Shown one piece after another: positions 53,548 through 61,221 of a stretch of DNA of 64,000 nucleotides (within the stretch, counting starts at the first letter, position 1; each line of letters begins with the position of its first letter). The stretch comes from Lachnospiraceae bacterium. GTDB taxonomy: Bacteria > Bacillota > Clostridia > Lachnospirales > Lachnospiraceae. The notes under the pieces are model-generated. The model had not been told where the DNA came from. It did not search any database and was given only the letters and a program-made list of their open reading frames with translations. The stretch lies in the NCBI GenBank assembly GCA_015057555.1, contig SVEC01000010.1, forward strand, positions 32,472 to 96,471. The letters are read 5' to 3'. The position numbers and the translations under genes were made by a program.

Positions 53548-54555
53548 ATGGCGCGTTCTATGGGCGGAGGCGGAAGTCGTGGAGGCGGCGGTCGTTCTAT
53601 GGGCGGTGGAAGCAGAAGCGGAAGTCGTTCATTTTCAGGAAGTGGAAGATCAAGAAGTTCAAGTAGTGGTCCAAGAAGGATGAGTGGCTCTAGTAGCTAC
53701 AGGTCAAGTAGTTCATCATATCATCACCACCATCACCACGGACATTATGTGCCAGCACCACGTCGCAGATACTATTACAGTGGTGGCAGAAGATACTACA
53801 CTAGAAGTAGCGGTGGCGGATGTGCTTCTGTATTAGCATATTTGATAGTATTTGGCATTATACTTATTGCTCTATTCTCAAGTTCATTTGGAAACTCTAG
53901 TAGTAGTTCAAACGCAAAGCTTAACAGAGAAAAGTATAGAGGTCACGTAGACAGCAGTCAAGGATACTACGAAGACACTTGTGTTGAAAAGTTTATAGAC
54001 CGTTCTAATGAACAGACTCTTATCTCTGGTTTTAAAGAATTCTATAACAAGACAGGCGTATTCCCATTCCTTTATGTAGTCGAGAATACACCTGACAAGA
54101 GCGAGTATAGAGGCTATGATACCTATCAGGATTATATGTACGAGCAGCTTTTCGATAGCGAAGGCAATTTCTTAATCGTATATATTGCTCAGGAAGATGA
54201 TTATTATTTCGCAGCAGGTTATGACACTGGTGAGATAATAGATGAAACCTCATTGGATTTAATTTGTGATAAGGTTAATGGCTATTGGTACACTGGAGAT
54301 TTAGCAAAGGCCTTTGGTAATGGATTAGAAGACGCTTCTAAGAATATTATGGCTAAGAGCAACGGTCGTGTTATCGGAGTTGTAATAGTTGTATCAATTG
54401 CAGTTATTGTTCTTGTAGCTATGGTTATTAGCTGGTGGAAGAAGAAAAAGGCTCAGGACAACAAGGAACAGGAGGATCTTGAAAAGATTCTTAATACTCC
54501 TCTAGATACCTTTGGAAGTGACATCAACGATTTAGCTGAAAAATACGATCAATAA
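53548..54555 (+). CDS. Membrane protein with Gly/Ser/Arg-rich, oligo-His N-terminus
   Basis: Protein of 335 residues. Residues 1-58 are Gly, Ser and Arg with repeated SMGGG motifs, followed by six consecutive His and GH (about 59-66) and an Arg/Tyr-rich block. Two membrane helices (about 92-112 and 270-292) enclose a domain (130-265) whose FPFLYVVENTP and NFLIVYIAQEDDYYFAAG segments resemble a TPM-type domain. The C-terminus is charged. The DNA of the first 150 bases is more GC-rich than its surroundings. There is no signal peptide ahead of the low-complexity region. Function unknown; the His/Gly part may bind metal or nucleic acid. Confidence 0.75.
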   Translation: MARSMGGGGSRGGGGRSMGGGSRSGSRSFSGSGRSRSSSSGPRRMSGSSSYRSSSSSYHHHHHHGHYVPAPRRRYYYSGGRRYYTRSSGGGCASVLAYLIVFGIILIALFSSSFGNSSSSSNAKLNREKYRGHVDSSQGYYEDTCVEKFIDRSNEQTLISGFKEFYNKTGVFPFLYVVENTPDKSEYRGYDTYQDYMYEQLFDSEGNFLIVYIAQEDDYYFAAGYDTGEIIDETSLDLICDKVNGYWYTGDLAKAFGNGLEDASKNIMAKSNGRVIGVVIVVSIAVIVLVAMVISWWKKKKAQDNKEQEDLEKILNTPLDTFGSDINDLAEKYDQ

Positions 54556-54562
54556 TTCATTA

Positions 54563-54596
54563 AAGGGATTATGCATCAAAAGATGCATAATCCCTT
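54563..54596. terminator. Perfect bidirectional terminator hairpin
   Basis: 15-bp perfect stem, 54563-54577 with 54582-54596, AAAA loop. It lies between two convergent genes and probably ends both. Confidence 0.85.
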
Positions 54597-54604
54597 ATTA
54601 TTAT

Positions 54605-57600
54605 CTAACTTTTTCTATATTTATATAATACAACGCCTGTACATACTCCAACCAAAATCATCACAGAACAAATCAACCATACATTTATACTGTCGCCCGT
54701 CTGTGGCTGTGTGTGTGATTGCATATTTGGTATTATATCCTCTGCTGGAGTTATCATTTCACCCTTCACCTCTGGAATTTTAATTAAAAAGGTCTGTTCT
54801 GGGCAATTCAACTCCTTATGATATGCAATTATTTCACCTGTTGCCTTATCATACAAGCTTTCATATACAACTAATTCTACATCCTTGCATTCTGGCAATT
54901 TAAATTCAAAAGGAACATCAACTATTCCGCTATCCTTATCTGCCACAAATTCCACCTCTGTATAAATCTGTTTTCCATCAATTTCAACATTCTGACCATT
55001 CCCTTTATATACAATTTCACCGATTAATTTATATTCCTTTCCAGTTTCTAAATACTTATAGCTTACCCTATCTGTAACAGAAATCTTGCCCTCCTTTGTA
55101 ATAATTTTATCTCCATCTATGTCAAAAACCTCTGTTTTAATTTCTGGTTCATGAGTATTGTATACTACTCCATATTCTAAAATCTTATTATCTTCTGCTA
55201 TTATTATCTCAAATTCTGGAGCTAGCTTATAATCCTTATTCGAGTCACAGGACAACTCCTTGACTATATACTGGTCATATGGCAACGCTCCTTTTCCATC
55301 ATCAACAACAATATCCGAAGAATTACCACTAAACCAAACACCTGTTGGTTCTAATGTCGCACCTTCAACATATTCATCATTCCCATTTGTATTGTTAGAA
55401 TGAAGCATTATATTAGAAGCTGTTGATGCAACACCATTTTCATCTGTTACTATTATGTGAGCTTCTCCTGTAGTTTTTGATGTAATCAAAAATGGAATAC
55501 CAGCCATAGGCTTGCTTGTATGCTTATCCTTCTTAATAAGCTCCAAATCACCTCTTATAGGTTGCTCTGACACCAAAAGCTTATTTCCTACGCTAAGCCT
55601 GATTGTTCCTTGTTCAAGCTTTACCTTACTAACATATGGATTATCAATCGATGTCCTTTCTCCAGTAATAGTGTCAACTACATAGTATTGCGCCCCTTCC
55701 AACTTAAATCCTTCAGGCGCCTTAGTTTCGCTAACAACAATAGTGCCCAACGGTAAAATCATATCACCAGCATCATTTACGTAAGGTTCGCTACTACCCT
55801 CTAACAATAAATCCTTATGTATTATACAAGTAGCATTGTTAGTTGTTTTAGAAATAGCTGTCTTGAAAATCCATGTTCTAGCTGGCTCAATTCCCAATTT
55901 TTCAATCTCATCATAGCTATCGTAATATCCTTTATAATACCAAACTGTAAATTCTGCTCCCTCTAGCGTAGCTGCACCTACATTCTCGCCCTCTGCACAC
56001 TCCTTTACTATTTCAAATGGTATAGGATCTGCAACTGGTCTATCAGAACTTTCTATTAGCATTATTTCCTTAAAATTATTTTTAGTTATATTCGCATAAT
56101 ACTTTTTCTCATCCAAAAGATAAGAACCATTTGCAGGTGCTTTTTCCTCACAAATCATATACCACCCCAAAGGTAAATTATCAAGTATCACAGGTGCTTC
56201 AACTACATCTACGCTTTGATTTTGTCTATATTTTGAAAAAATCACCCTGCCGTCTCCAGCTACATCAGTTTGAAATGTAGCCACCAAATTAACTTTACTT
56301 TGGTCTTGTCCTGATTTGACAGAATAAACATTATAAATTGCTCCTGTTTTATCATAGCAAGAATTTTCAGAGGTTATCTCCTCATCACTACTTGATTTTA
56401 TTAGCCTCATCTTTCCAGTAGGTATACATTCCACCGTAACAGAAGCATCAGAAAATGTTCTGATAATAGAAGCAATCATTAAGCAATCCTGAACATTAGG
56501 ACTACTAAACATCCTCGCACAATATCTATCTCTTGATTCATCATAACAGGGAGCTACTGCTGCACCCTCACTTGTAGCAACAGTTAAATTTAACTCCTTC
56601 GGGCTCTCCATCAAAGCATTACCATCAATTGTAATTATTGCCTCCTGTGAAAATACATCTGCTTCATATTCCATTTTATCTAATAATTCATGCTTAATAA
56701 GCTCCTTATTTGCTGTGATTTCTTGATAATCAACCGTTATAGGAATACTTCCATAATTTATAACTGTAAAATAATCATAATAGTCTTCCTTGTCAGAAAT
56801 TGTTTTTATAACATATGGTTCATAGGCATGTTTTACAACAGTAATTTTGTCAGCAGTATTTACAACAAGCTTGTTGCACATATTTTTAGAGTAATATGAC
56901 ACCTTAAGCTTCACATTACCATCCGGGCCTATATTTCTAGCTGTTAAGCTTTCTCCATTATATTCCTGCCACTTCCCATCTTCATAATCATAATACAACC
57001 ACTTCCACTGTTGAGTAAGTTGTGTAGGCTTATAAGCATCATAGGAACAAGCCACCTTCTTCATGTCTTTTGCATAATCATACTGCTTTGCGCTATTATC
57101 TGCATATGCTTTTAAATGTGCAAAAGCAGCTGACGTTTGATGTGGATATGTTTTACCAACAAAATCAGTTATAGTATTATCACTATCTCTATTACATATA
57201 TAGTGGACAAGTACCTGGGTTAATGCCATTGCTTCACCACGGGTCATCTCGTACACCTTTCCACCAACCATAAGTCCTTGAACAACTTTAGGACCATTAT
57301 CACCCTTAATTATATAGGTTCCATAGGAACCTCCATGATGTTCATTATATGTGCCAGGATTATTAGGGTCAGACATTTCCCCACCATAACCATACTTTCC
57401 GGCAACAACGTATACAGTTCTCCATTTATTAACCTCTACTTCAGAAAGACCATTAAATATATTGCTTTGGTTAAGTCCTTCCACATAATTATAATCTGTA
57501 AATGAATCCTCATTTGGTCCTCTCATATAAGGTTGCATACAATATCCTATTGTTGTACCAGATGCCGATGTCACCTTCATCATATGATGCATAGAATCTC

Positions 57601-57844
57601 TATATGGAACAAAGCTTGTGCAATCATAAGAAGTTGTCTCATACCCCACCGCATCACCATAATCCGCAACAGTCTCATCCATTCCCCTTACTAATATTTC
57701 TTCATAATGCTCTCCCAGAGAAAATAGGTCGGATTCAGAATCCTCAAAGTTTTCCTCACCATCTGCATATACCAAGCTACAATTTGCTATTACAAACAAA
57801 ACCACCAAAATGAGGCATAAAAATCTTCTTCTAAATTTTGTCAT
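54605..57844 (-). CDS. Thioester/VaFE-type sortase-anchored adhesin
   Basis: Protein of 1079 residues with a signal peptide (1-27). The N-terminal domain (about 60-330) fits a thioester adhesin domain: Cys102 in IGYCMQPY and Gln210 in MALTQVLVHY are the candidate bond partners. SpaA/Cna-B-like modules follow (about 480-600, 620-760, 770-900), with LIKKDKHTSKPMAGIPF as a typical isopeptide strand. A VaFE-type repeat (about 905-1030) contains KTEVFDIDGDK and TDRVSYKYLETGKEY. The C-terminus has QPQTGDS, a membrane helix and KYRKS. The protein is probably wall-anchored by sortase and able to bind host or feed surfaces covalently. AGGAGG precedes the ATG; the 240-residue gene is 27 bp upstream. 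Confidence 0.87.
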   Translation of the reverse strand: MTKFRRRFLCLILVVLFVIANCSLVYADGEENFEDSESDLFSLGEHYEEILVRGMDETVADYGDAVGYETTSYDCTSFVPYRDSMHHMMKVTSASGTTIGYCMQPYMRGPNEDSFTDYNYVEGLNQSNIFNGLSEVEVNKWRTVYVVAGKYGYGGEMSDPNNPGTYNEHHGGSYGTYIIKGDNGPKVVQGLMVGGKVYEMTRGEAMALTQVLVHYICNRDSDNTITDFVGKTYPHQTSAAFAHLKAYADNSAKQYDYAKDMKKVACSYDAYKPTQLTQQWKWLYYDYEDGKWQEYNGESLTARNIGPDGNVKLKVSYYSKNMCNKLVVNTADKITVVKHAYEPYVIKTISDKEDYYDYFTVINYGSIPITVDYQEITANKELIKHELLDKMEYEADVFSQEAIITIDGNALMESPKELNLTVATSEGAAVAPCYDESRDRYCARMFSSPNVQDCLMIASIIRTFSDASVTVECIPTGKMRLIKSSSDEEITSENSCYDKTGAIYNVYSVKSGQDQSKVNLVATFQTDVAGDGRVIFSKYRQNQSVDVVEAPVILDNLPLGWYMICEEKAPANGSYLLDEKKYYANITKNNFKEIMLIESSDRPVADPIPFEIVKECAEGENVGAATLEGAEFTVWYYKGYYDSYDEIEKLGIEPARTWIFKTAISKTTNNATCIIHKDLLLEGSSEPYVNDAGDMILPLGTIVVSETKAPEGFKLEGAQYYVVDTITGERTSIDNPYVSKVKLEQGTIRLSVGNKLLVSEQPIRGDLELIKKDKHTSKPMAGIPFLITSKTTGEAHIIVTDENGVASTASNIMLHSNNTNGNDEYVEGATLEPTGVWFSGNSSDIVVDDGKGALPYDQYIVKELSCDSNKDYKLAPEFEIIIAEDNKILEYGVVYNTHEPEIKTEVFDIDGDKIITKEGKISVTDRVSYKYLETGKEYKLIGEIVYKGNGQNVEIDGKQIYTEVEFVADKDSGIVDVPFEFKLPECKDVELVVYESLYDKATGEIIAYHKELNCPEQTFLIKIPEVKGEMITPAEDIIPNMQSHTQPQTGDSINVWLICSVMILVGVCTGVVLYKYRKS

Positions 57845-57871
57845 ATCGATTCCTCCTATATTACATTTACC

Positions 57872-58594
57872 CTAATCCCCGTAATATTTGGACCTTTCTA
57901 TATAACCACAATCAATGCACTCCACTACCACCTCCTCTTCGTAATACCCTTCAACATCCACAATCCAAACCTGCTCAAAAACAGGTTCATGCCAAATGCT
58001 ATCAACCAATAGTCTATAAGAACCATATGCACCATGCATAGAACTATGGTCCAATATTTCTTCAAATCCCCAATCATCCATAATAGTCCCACAATAATAG
58101 CAATACTTATCATAATATTCGAAAATATCCTCTGAATATCCCTCTACCACACATACTTTCTCATAATGTCCCTCCTCTGGATGATACATACAAGAAGATG
58201 TCATAACATAGGAATGTTCATGTTCCGTTGTTATAGTGCTAGTAGTAAATATGTCTGACATATTATCCTGCTCTATATCAATAGTTAGCACTGTTGTATC
58301 TTGTGAATTATTATAAGCAACGCCAGTGGCTAATACAGTAACATCCTCATGTTGCTCAGAAAAATCCTCCGAAACAGCTTCTTCATCCACAACCAATGTA
58401 GTGTCAGCATTATATTCTCCTAAATTTTCTTGTATTGAACTAGTTGTAGACACAACTATGTCAGTGGATACACTTTCAGCAACCTCTACACATACCATAC
58501 TTTCATCACAAGCTTTTGAACCACTAATAGCCCTAACCCAGAAAGTTACGACAACCAAAACAACTATAACAACAGACAAGATAAACATAAACAA
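57872..58594 (-). CDS. Secreted or membrane-tethered Cys/His protein, partner of the adhesin
   Basis: Protein of 240 residues with one N-terminal membrane helix, a Thr/Ser/Glu-rich stalk (45-125), then a domain with His and Cys pairs: EHEHSY, CYYCG and CIDCGY, which could bind zinc. I do not recognise the family. The first recognised start is a TTG at 58594, yet AGGAGG (58625-58630) is 30 nt away. An ATT codon at 58615 sits 9 nt after it and would add ISKTKPL, a basic stretch natural before the helix, so an ATT start is likely. Transcribed ahead of the adhesin gene. Confidence 0.65.
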   Translation of the reverse strand: MFMFILSVVIVVLVVVTFWVRAISGSKACDESMVCVEVAESVSTDIVVSTTSSIQENLGEYNADTTLVVDEEAVSEDFSEQHEDVTVLATGVAYNNSQDTTVLTIDIEQDNMSDIFTTSTITTEHEHSYVMTSSCMYHPEEGHYEKVCVVEGYSEDIFEYYDKYCYYCGTIMDDWGFEEILDHSSMHGAYGSYRLLVDSIWHEPVFEQVWIVDVEGYYEEEVVVECIDCGYIERSKYYGD

Positions 58595-58660
58595 TGGTTT
58601 AGTTTTACTTATAATTAATCTCTACCTCCTCTCTGCTTTTGAATAGGATTTTTAACACGC

Positions 58661-58697
58661 AAAAAAATCCTAGAAATCATATTTAATTTTCTTAGGA
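58661..58697 (-). terminator. Terminator after tRNA-Met
   Basis: Imperfect stem 58668-58677 with 58686-58697, then seven T on the minus strand. Confidence 0.7.
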
Positions 58698-58745
58698 AAA
58701 TAATTTGAAAAAAATAAGAATTTTGAACCCTGAAATAAAAAAAAG

Positions 58746-58819
58746 TAGCGGGAGGGGGATTTGAACCCTCGACACTACGGGTATGAACCGTATGCTCTAG
58801 CCAACTGAGCTATCCCGCC
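58746..58819 (-). tRNA. tRNA-Met (CAT), elongator type
   Basis: 74 nt cloverleaf. Acceptor stem GGCGGGA with TCCCGCT, anticodon stem TACGG/CCGTA, loop TTCATAC. The stem lacks the three G-C pairs of initiator tRNA. No CCA is encoded. Confidence 0.95.
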
Positions 58820-58827
58820 AAATTATA

Positions 58828-58900
58828 TGGGACCTACAGGGCTCGAACCTGTGACCCTCTGCTTGTAAGGCAGATGCTCTCCCAGCTGAGCTAAGATCCC
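58828..58900 (-). tRNA. tRNA-Val (TAC)
   Basis: 73 nt. Acceptor GGGATCT with AGGTCCC, anticodon loop CTTACAA. It lies 8 bp before tRNA-Met in the same transcript. Confidence 0.96.
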
Positions 58901-58931
58901 ATAAATATTCGTGTCATCTGACACCTTTGTT

Positions 58932-58960
58932 AGTATACTGGTATATGTAAAAAATGTCAA
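58932..58960 (-). promoter_or_regulatory. Promoter of the tRNA-Val/tRNA-Met unit
   Basis: Minus strand TTGACA (58960-58955), 17-bp spacer, TATACT (58937-58932). A perfect palindrome, GTGTCA TC TGACAC (58911-58924), lies just downstream, at about the transcription start. Confidence 0.88.
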
Positions 58961-58987
58961 GTATTATTTTAACATTTTTTATAAAAG

Positions 58988-59935
58988 TTATATCACACCT
59001 AGTGTTCTTAGAACGAAAACCCATGCAGTTAAAGTTATTGATGATATCAGTGTAGTTAGCACTATTACGTTTGATGCTAAAACATGGTCATTATCCATAC
59101 TCTTAGCCATTACATAGCTACTGACGGTTGTTGGCGCCGCAAGCATTACTAATATAGCGACCATCTCTGCATCTCTAAATCCTATCTTTATTGCAATAGG
59201 CAGGAAGATAAATGGTAAACCTACTAATTTAATAAAAGATGCTGCTATGGCAGGCTTAAGCCTAGTTATGGCTTCCTTTAAATCAAATCCAGCCCCTATG
59301 GCAATCAAGGCAATAGGGGTGGCAGTTCTACCAATATAATCAAAGCTTCTATCCAACATAACAGGTAACTCAAAACCTGCCAAAGAAGCAAGCAAACCTA
59401 ACAATATACCTATTATAATAGGATTCTTTCCGATATTAATAAGAGAGCTCTTAATCTTACTAATTCCTTCATTTCCAATCCGCGGAGCTTCACATACCAA
59501 AATTACAACTGATAACATATTAAAAAATGGAACTGATGCAACAATCATCAATGCCGTCATCCCTATATCCCCACAAATATTTTCCACAAAGGCAACTCCA
59601 AGTATAGCCGCACTACCTCTTGCTCCTGCCTGAGCAAAGGCTCCAACCATACTTCTATCCTTAACAAAAAGCTTTGCTAATATCCAAACCAAAACAAACA
59701 TTACAATAGTTACAATCAAACAGTAAAGGAAGAATTTCAAATTCATTTCCTCTCTTACATTTGTTTTTGATATATCCTGATAAAGCATAACAGGTAATGC
59801 TATGCTAAAACAGAACTTATTAGCCATATCAGCAAATTCAACTGACAAGAATTTCTTTACTTTTAATATATATCCAAGTAGAATAACAAGGAAAACCGGC
59901 ATAGTTGAATTTAAACTAAAAATAAAATTATCCAT
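58988..59935 (-). CDS. AEC family (auxin efflux carrier-like) transporter
   Basis: Protein of 315 residues with ten hydrophobic segments in two sets of five. MPVFLVILLGYILKVKKF at the start and the late GLPFIFLPIAIKIGF and APTTVSSYVMAKS blocks are standard for AEC transporters, which export organic acids such as malate. The substrate is unknown. The ATG at 59935 has GAGGT 8 nt upstream and fits the family start; the frame continues to 59971. Confidence 0.9.
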   Translation of the reverse strand: MDNFIFSLNSTMPVFLVILLGYILKVKKFLSVEFADMANKFCFSIALPVMLYQDISKTNVREEMNLKFFLYCLIVTIVMFVLVWILAKLFVKDRSMVGAFAQAGARGSAAILGVAFVENICGDIGMTALMIVASVPFFNMLSVVILVCEAPRIGNEGISKIKSSLINIGKNPIIIGILLGLLASLAGFELPVMLDRSFDYIGRTATPIALIAIGAGFDLKEAITRLKPAIAASFIKLVGLPFIFLPIAIKIGFRDAEMVAILVMLAAPTTVSSYVMAKSMDNDHVLASNVIVLTTLISSITLTAWVFVLRTLGVI

Positions 59936-60005
59936 AGTATGTACCTCACTAATGCTAGAGTTTAAACCCATTTTTATAATAAGTCAATTTTTTTACAAAA
60001 AAATG

Positions 60006-60034
60006 TTGACAATAATATCTTTGTATAATATAAT
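60006..60034 (+). promoter_or_regulatory. Consensus promoter of the seven-tRNA array
   Basis: TTGACA (60006-60011), 17-bp spacer, TATAAT (60029-60034): a perfect sigma-A consensus. The predicted start is about 60 nt before tRNA-Pro. Confidence 0.93.
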
Positions 60035-60099
60035 CTATCTTGCGTCAAGGAAAGGTGGCAAGTAACCACACTGTTACGCAACTAGTTTTAATCACCTAA

Positions 60100-60174
60100 C
60101 GGGGTGTGGCTCAGCTTGGCTAGAGCGCCTGATTTGGGATCAGGAGGTCGCAGGTTCGAATCCTGTCACCCCGA
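60100..60174 (+). tRNA. tRNA-Pro (TGG)
   Basis: 75 nt. Acceptor CGGGGTG with CACCCCG, anticodon loop TTTGGGA. First of seven tRNA genes in one transcript. Confidence 0.96.
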
Positions 60175-60204
60175 TTTATAACAGAACACTTATATGCATA
60201 TTAT

Positions 60205-60275
60205 GCGGGTGTAGTTCAATGGTAGAACACTAGCCTTCCAAGCTAGATACGTGGGTTCGATTCCCATCACCCGCT
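60205..60275 (+). tRNA. tRNA-Gly (TCC)
   Basis: 71 nt. Acceptor GCGGGTG with CACCCGC, anticodon loop CTTCCAA. The spacer after it holds a perfect 9+1+9 palindrome (60281-60299) that may mark a processing site. Confidence 0.96.
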
Positions 60276-60304
60276 CTTTATTTTCGCAATTTGCGAAAAC
60301 AAAT

Positions 60305-60378
<74 letters not shown>

Positions 60379-60402
60379 TTTTATTTTTTTATTATTTCAT
60401 AT

Positions 60403-60477
60403 GGTGGGTATGGCGCAGTTGGCTAGCGCGCCAGATTGTGGCTCTGGAGGCCGAGGGTTCGAGTCCCTCTATCCACC
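60403..60477 (+). tRNA. tRNA-His (GTG)
   Basis: 75 nt including the extra 5' G that pairs with C73, the identity mark of tRNA-His. Anticodon loop TTGTGGC. The spacer after it has a short hairpin at 60489-60510. Confidence 0.96.
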
Positions 60478-60512
60478 CTTTTTTATTTAAGCTTTGCTAG
60501 GAGCAAGCTCTT

Positions 60513-60584
60513 TGGGCTATCGCCAAGCGGTAAGGCACAGGACTTTGACTCCTGCATTCGTTGGTTCGAATCCAACTAGCCCAG
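60513..60584 (+). tRNA. tRNA-Gln (TTG)
   Basis: 72 nt. Acceptor TGGGCTA with TAGCCCA, anticodon loop CTTTGAC. Confidence 0.96.
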
Positions 60585-60603
60585 CTTAAATTTTTTTATT
60601 TAT

Positions 60604-60676
60604 GGGCCACTAGCTCAGTCGGTAGAGCACTTGACTTTTAATCAAGTTGTCGGGGGTTCGATTCCCCCGTGGCTCA
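60604..60676 (+). tRNA. tRNA-Lys (TTT)
   Basis: 73 nt. Acceptor GGGCCAC with GTGGCTC, anticodon loop CTTTTAA. Confidence 0.96.
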
Positions 60677-60708
60677 TTTTTTAATTAGAAGTACTCTTCT
60701 ATTTAAAA

Positions 60709-60727
60709 ATGCGGGTATGGCGGAATT
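60709..60727 (+). pseudogene. 5' fragment of tRNA-Leu, 19-nt direct repeat copy
   Basis: ATGCGGGTATGGCGGAATT is identical to 60893-60911, which is the 5' end of the intact tRNA-Leu plus two upstream bases. The match stops inside the D-arm. The two copies flank structured element X. Confidence 0.92.
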
Positions 60728-60741
60728 TACACGTAAGCTAT

Positions 60742-60865
60742 AAGCCGTGCGTAGACATGGCTAAAATGCCGATGAGAGCTTGCTCTCATATCGACATTTT
60801 AAGACATGGATATATAGGGCGACAGCCCGTGACTGAGCAAGCAAAGCTTGCGAGGGGCACGGCTT
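60742..60865 (+). ncRNA. Structured element X (CUUG-hairpin family), copy 1
   Basis: Outer stem P1 60742-60750 with 60857-60865 (9 bp). A 12-nt spacer follows, then hairpin P2: 60763-60768 with 60795-60800, a 1x1 mismatch, 60770-60772 with 60791-60793, a 2-nt 3' bulge, 60773-60778 with 60783-60788, capped by CTTG. ATAGG lies 13 nt after P2. Hairpin P3 pairs GCAAGC (60837-60842) with GCTTGC (60846-60851). Copy 2 at 61222-61347 has the same plan. It lies inside the tRNA transcript, between tRNA-Lys and tRNA-Leu. Confidence 0.6.
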
Positions 60866-60894
60866 GCTCTAATCGAATTTTATATAGTTAGTAT

Positions 60895-60976
60895 GCGGGT
60901 ATGGCGGAATTGGCAGACGCGCTAGATTTAGGTTCTAGTGGGAACACCCGTGCAGGTTCAACTCCTGTTACCCGCA
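60895..60976 (+). tRNA. tRNA-Leu (TAG)
   Basis: 82 nt with a short variable arm. Acceptor GCGGGTA with TACCCGC, anticodon loop TTTAGGT. Its 5' end is repeated at 60709-60727 and its 3' end at 61104-61118. Confidence 0.96.
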
Positions 60977-60981
60977 TTAAT

Positions 60982-61015
60982 AAAAAAGTAGGATGATAAA
61001 CATCCTACTTTTTTT
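60982..61015 (+). terminator. Terminator after tRNA-Leu
   Basis: Stem 60982-60995 with 61001-61014, 5-nt loop, ending in seven T. It lies inside the segment flanked by the 3' tRNA-Leu repeats. Confidence 0.93.
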
Positions 61016-61018
61016 ATT

Positions 61019-61103
61019 ACCGAGGCGTGTCATTGAACCTGAGGTTACATATCTCGGCTCCCGCCTCGGTCCGCGCTGAACAGTCGCCACTGGCGACTAG
61101 CGC
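61019..61103 (+). repeat. Insertion Y: two GC-rich hairpins
   Basis: Perfect 9-bp stem ACCGAGGCG (61019-61027) with 61062-61070 around a 34-nt loop. Then GCGCT (61073-61077) with AGCGC (61099-61103) and AGTCGCC (61082-61088) with GGCGACT (61092-61098), loop ACT. The second unit ends exactly at the 15-nt tRNA repeat. Confidence 0.7.
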
Positions 61104-61118
61104 CCTGTTACCCGCATT
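61104..61118 (+). pseudogene. 3' fragment of tRNA-Leu, 15-nt direct repeat copy
   Basis: CCTGTTACCCGCATT is identical to 60964-60978, the 3' T-arm/acceptor end of the intact tRNA-Leu. It is directly followed by a second terminator, so it looks like the original end of the tRNA unit. Confidence 0.9.
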
Positions 61119-61120
61119 TA

Positions 61121-61151
61121 AAGGCAATCATTTTATATGGTTGCTTTTTTT
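61121..61151 (+). terminator. Second terminator, after the 3' tRNA-Leu repeat
   Basis: Stem 61124-61130 with 61138-61144 (one G-U pair), then seven T. Confidence 0.8.
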
Positions 61152-61221
61152 AGTTTACCCCTAGGAAGTCCTTGGGGAAGCCTTTATAATAAAGGATTTC
61201 TGAAATTTGCGCGAGCAATGA

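Noticed and set aside
60709..60891. Plus-strand frame of 60 residues across element X
   Set aside because: It starts in the tRNA fragment and runs through the conserved stems; the pairing pattern explains the sequence better.
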